This document shows positions 26,401 through 35,400 of a stretch of DNA of 64,000 bases, one piece after another. This DNA comes from Echinarachnius parma (lineage: Eukaryota; Echinodermata; Echinoidea; Clypeasteroida; Echinarachniidae). Position 1 is the stretch's first letter, and every line of letters starts with the position of its first letter. Location of the stretch: assembly GCA_037951105.1 (NCBI GenBank), contig JBAMJV010003769.1, forward strand, positions 55,671 through 119,670, in the 5' to 3' direction. The notes beneath the pieces are model-generated. The model worked only from the letters and a program-made list of their open reading frames with translations, ran no database searches and was not told the origin of the DNA. Made by a program: the position numbers and the translations under genes.

Positions 26401-29400
26401 AGTGCCCTTATTTGGTAACCTTTATACTTTTATGATTGCAATTTGAAGAGCTTGACATGTGTCTCGAATATGAGAGTGGTCGATCTAATAATACATACAT
26501 TTTGCTGGGGTTAGTCATGTTATGCCGAAACGCTAGCAAGATTTAGGACCAATATATATTGAAGTTATTAGCAAGAAGAAGTAACAACAGCAACACATCA
26601 TCGAAGCATTAAGGTTTTGATTGCATATTTATATTTTCTTTTTTTTGGTAAGCGATATCAAATCTGCGTGCACAGTGTTTATTAAAAGGTTCAACTAATT
26701 AGTAATACATGTATTACACTGTGTGGAAAATATTCCTCACCTTTTTGTTTAAATAGACTGTACTGTAATAATATTTATCTTTTCTTTAATTGTATTATTT
26801 GTTGTGTATACCTTGATATGTGGTTTTTGTAGGTTGTAATATATTTTGTTTATTTAATTTAGTATGTAAAGCGCATAGATAGTCATTTTGATTATTATGC
26901 GCTATATATTGATATTATTATTATTATTAAACATTTTGTATGCGTTAATATTTTTACTCCAATGGTCATTATGAACTAGGAATTCATTCATGTTCTTTAT
27001 CATGACATTAACAATAAATTACACATGTGGAATATACTACATTATTTACGTTTGAATGTTGGCCTTTTTCAAGAAGTATTTCATAAAACCTGTTGTGCAG
27101 AGAACATCTTCCCAGGAAAACCTCTTTGAGAGAGCTTGGTGTGCAGATAATCTCGGCTAAACACTGTGACACCAGCAGTTGACAGTCTCTCGTCTCAACT
27201 ATCACATTAGTCTGGAGTAATGGAGGGAGTAAACAGTCAAATGTTATTAAAGTGAGGCATGTAAAGTGTCTAACTCCACGAAAAATACTTGGAGCTTCCT
27301 CGCTTCTCTTCTGCCTTGTTGTTTAGCTTATGGTAAGAGAATAATAAAATAGGGTTAGATTTTGTCAAATGTCCCTTTGGTATGAAGATAATTATCATTG
27401 AAAATCGTCATTTGAAAAGAGTTGATCAACGCCTTATAATTGTCCTAGGCGAAAACGTCCCGTCAGCACGCGTGAGAACCATCGATATACCGATGGTGAG
27501 AACATTCCGGAGATTGAACTTTGAGCCGAGCCAGTGCAAATTCCATGAATTCTGTACTCTGCAAACATACATTGGTGCGAATATCTCAAACGGATCACTG
27601 ATTACTGTGACAAATGTATGGCAGACCATCAGTATTCGGTGATAAAATATGAACTCAATATTCGTTTTTTTCACTAGGCAAACAGTGTTTGTTTTCTTTC
27701 AAACTTTCACAAATCTTTCAATTGTATTTTACAATGATATTGATATAGGGTTGAAGTCTCAAATGTCATTTTGTGCAATATCTGACACTTTACAGGTTTC
27801 ACTTTAAAAGTGTGTGCCCTCTATACCTAAACTCAACTATCCCTTTAAGTGTTAAAAAGTAGTAAAATATAAGCCGTATCATTTTACATATTTAATGCCC
27901 ATATCGTGTTTGTTCACATTTGGTTAATATCATTAAACTAAAACAAAAATAAATAAATAGTTAAAGAATGTGATGCACATTTTTGAAATAATCAATGACG
28001 TGCATTTCATTCAGTGAACGAAATCAATGTGTTGACATGTCTACCAAGCACGCAGTCATCACATCTGAATGGGCTCAAATACCATGTAATGTATAATTGA
28101 TCACCTGTATTTCAAAATGCATTTGAAATTTAAATACAGGAATGTTTACAACTGTCAATGATAACAAAAACGGAAAGTACATTCCTAAACTGGTGTAACA
28201 TAATCACTCTTAAAACATATTCTTTAACTTGATTGAATGAATATGCATGACTTACCAAACTTACGATGCCCGATGCTAGAAACATATGGCCAACTAGTGT
28301 ATGTGCTGTTCTCTTCTCATCTACTATTAACTTGTTAATTTTAGACAAGATATTGGTTTTCACGACTTCAGCTGCGTCCGGGTCCTGGCTTTCAAATGCA
28401 ACATCAATGATTAGATCAGTATTTTCTTGCTGAAATCGACTCATCCTTGTGATGACATCCTTCGCGACCTCTTTGCTAAGTGCCGTACAAAAGTACAGCA
28501 GATATCTAAACTCTTCCATTTTTGTCAGCACTTCCTGTTCAATCACTCGGATGTATTCCTTCTTATTTGTGCGAAACAGCTCAGACAAGTGCATTCCAGC
28601 CATGTACTCATGAAAGAGTTTGTGCGGGAAGGACACGGTATGCATCACTCGGTCCTGGGTAGTGTGCCATTGACTTTTCGGGATGAGTTTCTTCTCTGTT
28701 GTCAGAACCCCCATCTTACATGCACGTAGCATTGCATTCTGACAGTGCTCGAAGTCTTCTTCTTTGAAAGTCATCTTCTTTCTCAGAAGGCTCTCAAAGG
28801 CAATTTTAGCTATCGGTTTCATCGGCTCATCGATTTCAATGCTGAGCTTCTTTCGTGCGGGGTCATCTAAACTCTCATGACTCTTCATCATAAAATGTTC
28901 TTTGAGAAAGAGGAACATTTCCTTAAATAATTGGGAATATGTTTGTAATTCTTGGATTTGTCTACATTTGTCATCGTCTAGCTCCCTCCACATGAGACAC
29001 AACATAGCCGCGTATATAGGAAATGGTGCCATGTTCTCTGCGACTATGTCATTCTCCTGTACGAACTGGATCAGACTGCTCGCCTTGATTTTATCATCCT
29101 TGAAATACTTTTTGATGTATGCTGATAGATTTTCTTTAGTGAAGCCAACAATAGATATGAATGTGTATACTTTTCCAACCTTCACATCAAATCTAATTTG
29201 GTCTGCCATCCACGGACGAGATGTTACCATAGCCAGGCATGTTTTTAACTGTTCACAGCGAATCGTTTTAACAATATGTGTGACACTTGTTTGGCTATTG
29301 CTAGCATGATCATCTCTTCTGATTAATTGATCTGTAATGCACTCCGACTGCCATATATTTTCTCCATACTCATCAAGTCCATCATAGGCAATGAAAACCT

Positions 29401-32400
29401 TATCTGGAGAAGAAATTATAAAATGGTCCAGTTGGCTGGCTTGAACTGGATTATCGTTCCCAATGAGACGTTTAGCTATTTGACCCATGTTGGAGTTTTC
29501 AGCTTCTCGCAGCGGAACAATAATGACCATTTTATTCTGGAAGTGGATCCCATTTACCCAGTCCCATGCTATCTTCGCACAGAACGTGGTCTTGCCTGCT
29601 CCAGCTTCTCCCTGCACCATCAGTCGTCTTGGTAGCGCTCCATTAATTTTTATGTTGAAAAGTTCGCTGTAATCCAAGTCTTTCCAATGTTGGCCATCCT
29701 TCTCCAGCATCTTCAGATTGGTGTACATTTCTTCAAATCCTTGGTATGAGTAAGGGTCTAGGGGATCTTTCTTAATCTTACACAAATTAGTTCGATAGTA
29801 CTCCTTCAAATCCTGGCAACACGCATTAAACTGTTTCTCTGAGAGAGTTGATGCTGATACCGACGTAGATAGCTGAACTGTTGAGAAAGACATCAATTAT
29901 TGATGTTAAAAATAGGAAAAGGTATTTGTATTAATCATTAGACAACAATACAGCGTTCGTATAATAAACACATAGCCAATGCACCACTATAAATATCGCT
30001 AAATGAAGGCCATAGTACCGGTAACCATGGTACCTTTCTATAAGACAAATGCGAAATGGATCATATTCCTTTGACATGAGTCTACCTACTCCAGGAAGTA
30101 TTAAATGGTAGTTTGGTAGTGTATGATCGGAGGACATGAATAAGTACACAAATAAAACACAATATAACTTAGAAAGATCGGTGAATTACTCACCATCTTG
30201 TTCTCTTCTTGTCACTTCCTGAGGTACTGGTGATGCCGGGGGAAGATCTGTGATGCAAATTGTACAATCCTTTTGATTCACATGTTTTTTTGCTTGAACT
30301 GTTGGAATAAAAATACTGAAAACACTTAAATAGAATCTTAATAAGTTGTTTAACGTCAACTAAATTATTTAAGACAGACTGTAATCATATTTTGCAACGA
30401 ACAAGTTGCTATAATGATTAGTTCATATGTATGAGTCTTAGTATTATTATGTTAGAGGGGTAATTTGTGTTGACATGTTTAACAAAAGGTGTAAAACCAT
30501 ATAACATGTGTATAATTGTTGTGATCTGATATTTGTGATGTGTGAACGTGTCATAGTGCAGGAATGATATATTCCCGAGTACTGATCAAAAACGCAAGGT
30601 AATATGCATTACCTTATTGCACTGACTTAGTTTACAGTTTAAAAACTCCACTAGAGACTTTCATATCCGACCCTACAATCACACATAATTATTTGTATAA
30701 TAATATAGGAATTTTTTAAAACCGATGCCCCATGTTTCTATTGGTAATACGATTACAAAGTGGTATATTATAAATGCTAGAGGTCTTAGCATTTGTTGTG
30801 GATTTGGGAAATGATGCATCTACCGTGTGTCTCAAAAAAACTATACACTTTAGAAATGGCTGCCAAATTTTAAAAAACGTATAATTCTGGGAGGAAAGGT
30901 TTTATTTGTATGGAAAGCTCATAAACTCAACTTTCATATGACACTAACAAGTCCGAAAATAATTCATGCTTGGGTGAGCACTGTACTCACTTTTGTAAAG
31001 GGTATGGAAATTAGGTTGCGCAGGAATGTGTAAGAGGAAAGTCCTTTGGAGCTTACGGAATTGAGGATGATATGACAAATTTATGATCAATTGTGATGAG
31101 TTTGGGTTTGCTGAGTGAAATTTGTGGTTTATGGGATTAACATTTTATGCATGAGTGAACAGGAATTGCATTTATTATTGTAGCATTGTAACTTTCCCTG
31201 GTAGACTCAGTGGTGTGTTCATGGGAGTCAGGACGGGGTGATGGTACATGGTGTAGGGGAGGTGAAATTTCTCTCTCTCTATCTGGGTGTGCTTGTGCAT
31301 ATCTTGACAATTCATATTCGTTGGTCTCCACTCCAGGGAAAGTTACAATGCTACAATAAAAACATGCAATTCCTGTTCACTCATGCATACAAGTTTGGTT
31401 CAATAAACCATAAAATTCACTCAGCAAACCCAAACTGATCGCAATTGATCATGAATTTATCATATCACCCTCAATTGTGTAAGCTCCAAAAGACGTTATA
31501 CCTCTCCAAAGGTGAGCAGTGCTCACCCAAGCATGAATTATTTTCCCCCAGAATCATATATTTTTTTATTCGGCAGCCATTTCAAAAGTGTATAGTTTTT
31601 CTTTAGACACACGGTATAGTATACACTACTCACACAAAGTAAGTACCCCCTAGCATTTGTTCATATATCTCAACAAGTGTTTCACCGATTTTGATCATTC
31701 AAACGGTTTTCATCAACAACAAAATGAATTTTCTAAAACAAAGTGCAAAGAAAAGTTGCACTTTCAGTTTTATGTGGCATAGTGGGTACATTTTGTATGC
31801 GAGTAAACATCTTTATTGAATATTACCCGACACACAAATCTATTATGTAATCCATTACTACTGCTGCATTGTTCTTAGTGAAACGATTTTTCAAAAGCAT
31901 GCATTTTTCTAAAACAATAGGCCTTTCAATATGAAATTGTTGTAGATTATAATGACTGAAGTCATGTCCTGTTTTCATCTTTATTGTAGTTGGCCTAATT
32001 CATTAATCTGTTATATAATTCAGTATTTCTTCTGCATTGTTCACAGTGGAACCAGTTTTCAAAAGCTTACACGTGTACAAAATGTTCCCAGTATGCCACA
32101 TAAAAGTAAAAGTGCAGCTTTTTTTTGTGCACTTTGTTTCATCAAATTCATTTTTTGATGAGGAAAACTTAATGCTATGGCAACCATTCACCATTCACAT
32201 TGTGCGTAGAGAAAATTGCGCATCCATTACCGTATGAATGATCAAAATCGGTGAGATACTTTTTGAGATATATGAACAAAATGCTGGGGGGGGGGGGGGG
32301 TAAAGAAGTATCATGATAGCACATACATGGTGTTATTGTTGTTGGTGTGTTATTTTTATTTTATTTTTATTTTTTGGAAGGGGGGAATACTAAAGAAAAT

Positions 32401-35400
32401 ATAATGATATATAAGTTAAACAAGGTAAAAGAATACACACCTATACACTACCCCTCCCACCCCAATCCCCAACCTTCCATCAATGGTAGCAAGTTTATTT
32501 GTTATGGGATGGTTGACTATAGGATGACTGCTTGATGTTTTAAAGAATCTTACAATTAGTTTATTTTAATTGAAGATTAACCATTTATTATAAATGTATA
32601 TATTTTTTTAATCATTAAACATAACTTAAAGGGATGCCTGTAGAGTGTCTTACTCCACGAAAATTACTTGGAGCTTCCTCATTTCTCTTCTACCGTGTTG
32701 TTTAGCTGATGGTAAGAGAAGATAAACTAGGGTTCGATTTTGTCAAATGCCCCTTTAGTTTGACGATATCTATCATTCAGCTCAAAAGCGTTAATGAACG
32801 GTAATAAATCTCCGTTGTAAAAGCTGACGCATATTTTCGCTATTTTAACCAGGAAAGCAGTGTTACTTTTCAATGAAACTTTCACACACTAATTGGACAT
32901 ATCTTACAATGATTTTGATACAGGATTGAAGTCTCAAGTGTCATTTTGGGCAATATCTGACACTTTACAGGTGCACCTTTAAGATACTTAATAAAAAGCT
33001 TTTAATGTTGATACTAAGTATTTGATAGTTCTTCTTCTTGCGTATGAGGCAGCGCAGCTTCTACGCGACATCACGCAAGTTTTGCAGCCAATTAATGGTG
33101 TCGGGGTCCAAGTTGGTTAAATCTGGGTTTTGGTGGCCAGGTGGGCGAAGGATTGGGCACTCCTCAATGATGTGGGAAGCAGTCTGCTCGGGTGCTCCAC
33201 ATGTACAAGCCGGAGAAGGTCTGAGTCCCCAGCGCACAGTGGGCCAGGTGTGAGCCAAAGTGTGCCAAAATAGTGACTTGGTCATGGAAATGAAATTGCC
33301 TTTTTTCATGTTTTAAGCAAAGATTACAACCTGTAGAACATCCCCGAACAATATTTATTCTCGATATTTATTCTAAGTGGGTCATTTGTCTTCACAAAGT
33401 CCAGAAATGTTGATTTTAGGGAACACATTGTGTTAAATGCAATATTGGGTTTTTTTCATGATATTTGCCAAACGGCTTGCTTAATCGACTTAAAATTTTA
33501 AATGCTTGTTTTATAATAGTTATTCTAAGTAATCATACATTTTAAAGCCAAACTATTAGTTATGTCGGAATTTATGTTTAGTAGAATCAAACAAATAATG
33601 GGAGAAAATCGATGTTTTTTTTCATGCGCAAACATGGTCAACATTGCTGTCGATTGCTGCGCTAAAAGTATCATGATTGCCTTCCTTATAATGTATGCTT
33701 TACTTTGATACCAAATTTGTCTGCCACCATCTGCCACCTTATGAGTAAGAAGCGGTTTTCCAACCACATGTTCGCCCTTTTTTTGCCGAAATCGCCCTTT
33801 TTTGCGAAAGAGCGAGCCGTGCGCTCATTCCAACGAACGTTGAGGGCGTAAACACGTTCGTTGGGATCATACCATTGAAGTACTATATCACGTTAGTACT
33901 TCAATGGCTCATACATAGGCAAACTACATAAGATACAGTTGTACGCTTTTTTCTTTGTTGACACAAGTAGCATCTATAAGAAGTCCTCTGACATTTTGTC
34001 TAAGATGATGGGACAAGCATATGGATTGTATGAAAGTAGTCAATGGTAGAAGAGAGCTCAAAAATGGAAAGAGAGATAGCGAAAGATAGAAAGAGGTGGA
34101 GAAAGAGTGAGGGGAGAGAGAGAGGGAGAGAGAAAAAAACAAACATTATTTTAATGACGTCATAGACATTTGGAAAGTCCAGAAACCCCTTATATGTTAA
34201 TAATAATAATAATTATTATTATTATAAGTTCCACTAATCAGTGTAATTTAAATCTGTCTATACGTTACAATGAATATATCCCTTGTCCAATCAGAAAACA
34301 GTATTTTGATGACGTCAGAGAAATTTGTAAATGCTCCAATTGTGTTTCTTAGGTCCATAAACCCCTTATAAGTTCCACAAATCAGTGTAATATGAAATTG
34401 TCTATGTGTTACAATGAATATTTGCCTTGTCCAATCAGAAAACAGTATTTTGATGACGTCAGATAAATTTGTAAATGCTCCAATTGTGTTTCTTAGGTAC
34501 AGAAACCCCTTATAAGTTCCACTAATCAGTGTAATATGAATCTGTCTATGTGTTACAATGAGTATTTGCCTTGTCCAATCAGAAAACAGTATTTTGATGA
34601 CGTCAGAGAAATTTGAAAATGCTCCAACTGTGTTTCTTAGGTCCAGAAACCCCTTATAAGTTGTACTAATCAGTGTAATATGAATCTGTCTATGTGTAAC
34701 AATGAATATTTGCCTTGTCCAATCAGAAAACAGTACTTTGATGACGTCAGAGAAATTTGAAAATGCGCCAACTGTGTTTCTTAGGTCCAGAAACCCCTTA
34801 TAAGTTGCACTAATCAGTGTAATCTGAACCTGTCTATGTGTTACAATGAATATTTGCCTTGTCCAATCAGAGAACAGTATTTTGATGACGTCACACGGAT
34901 TTGAAAATACTCCCATCGAATTATATGGGTCTGAAAACCCTTAGTTCCTTTAAACTGGAACTTCAGTAACCTTCTTCAATGAGTAATTAATTTTGGCACA
35001 CTTTGAAACGGTTCTGGCCCACTGTGCAGCGGTGCATGCTGCCGTAGAACCTGCCGACCCCTGTTCGGAGCCTGTTGAGGGTGACCCAGTCCTTTCGGGG
35101 TAGATCCGCGCCTGGTGGTAGTTTTGTGTTTGGGGTTACTGTGAATTGAGGGGGTCTGGGGGTCTCCTGCCAGCTGTTCTTCCATGCGGTGAGGGTATTG
35201 TGGATGCCTTCCCGCAAGGTGTCAGCATGGCGACTGAACGGTCTGCGTGACCGTAGACGTTGGCGGACTGGTTGTGTGTTCTGGGTGGTACGGTGTAGAG
35301 GGTGTGTGCGGTCTTGGAGGGCCTTGTTGACTAGCTGTTGGGTGTAGTGTTCTCTGCGGAGGGCGGGGGGTGCGATACCAGCGAGCACTGGTAAGAGGTC

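Noticed and set aside
28427..29672. Several plus-strand frames of 60-135 codons opposite the NACHT exon
   Set aside because: Antisense shadows of the NACHT coding sequence.
34248..34916. 222-residue minus-strand frame with 48-residue repeats
   Set aside because: The frame stays open because the unit is 144 bp. There is no start context, no domain and no splice support, and it lies within a non-autonomous transposon.
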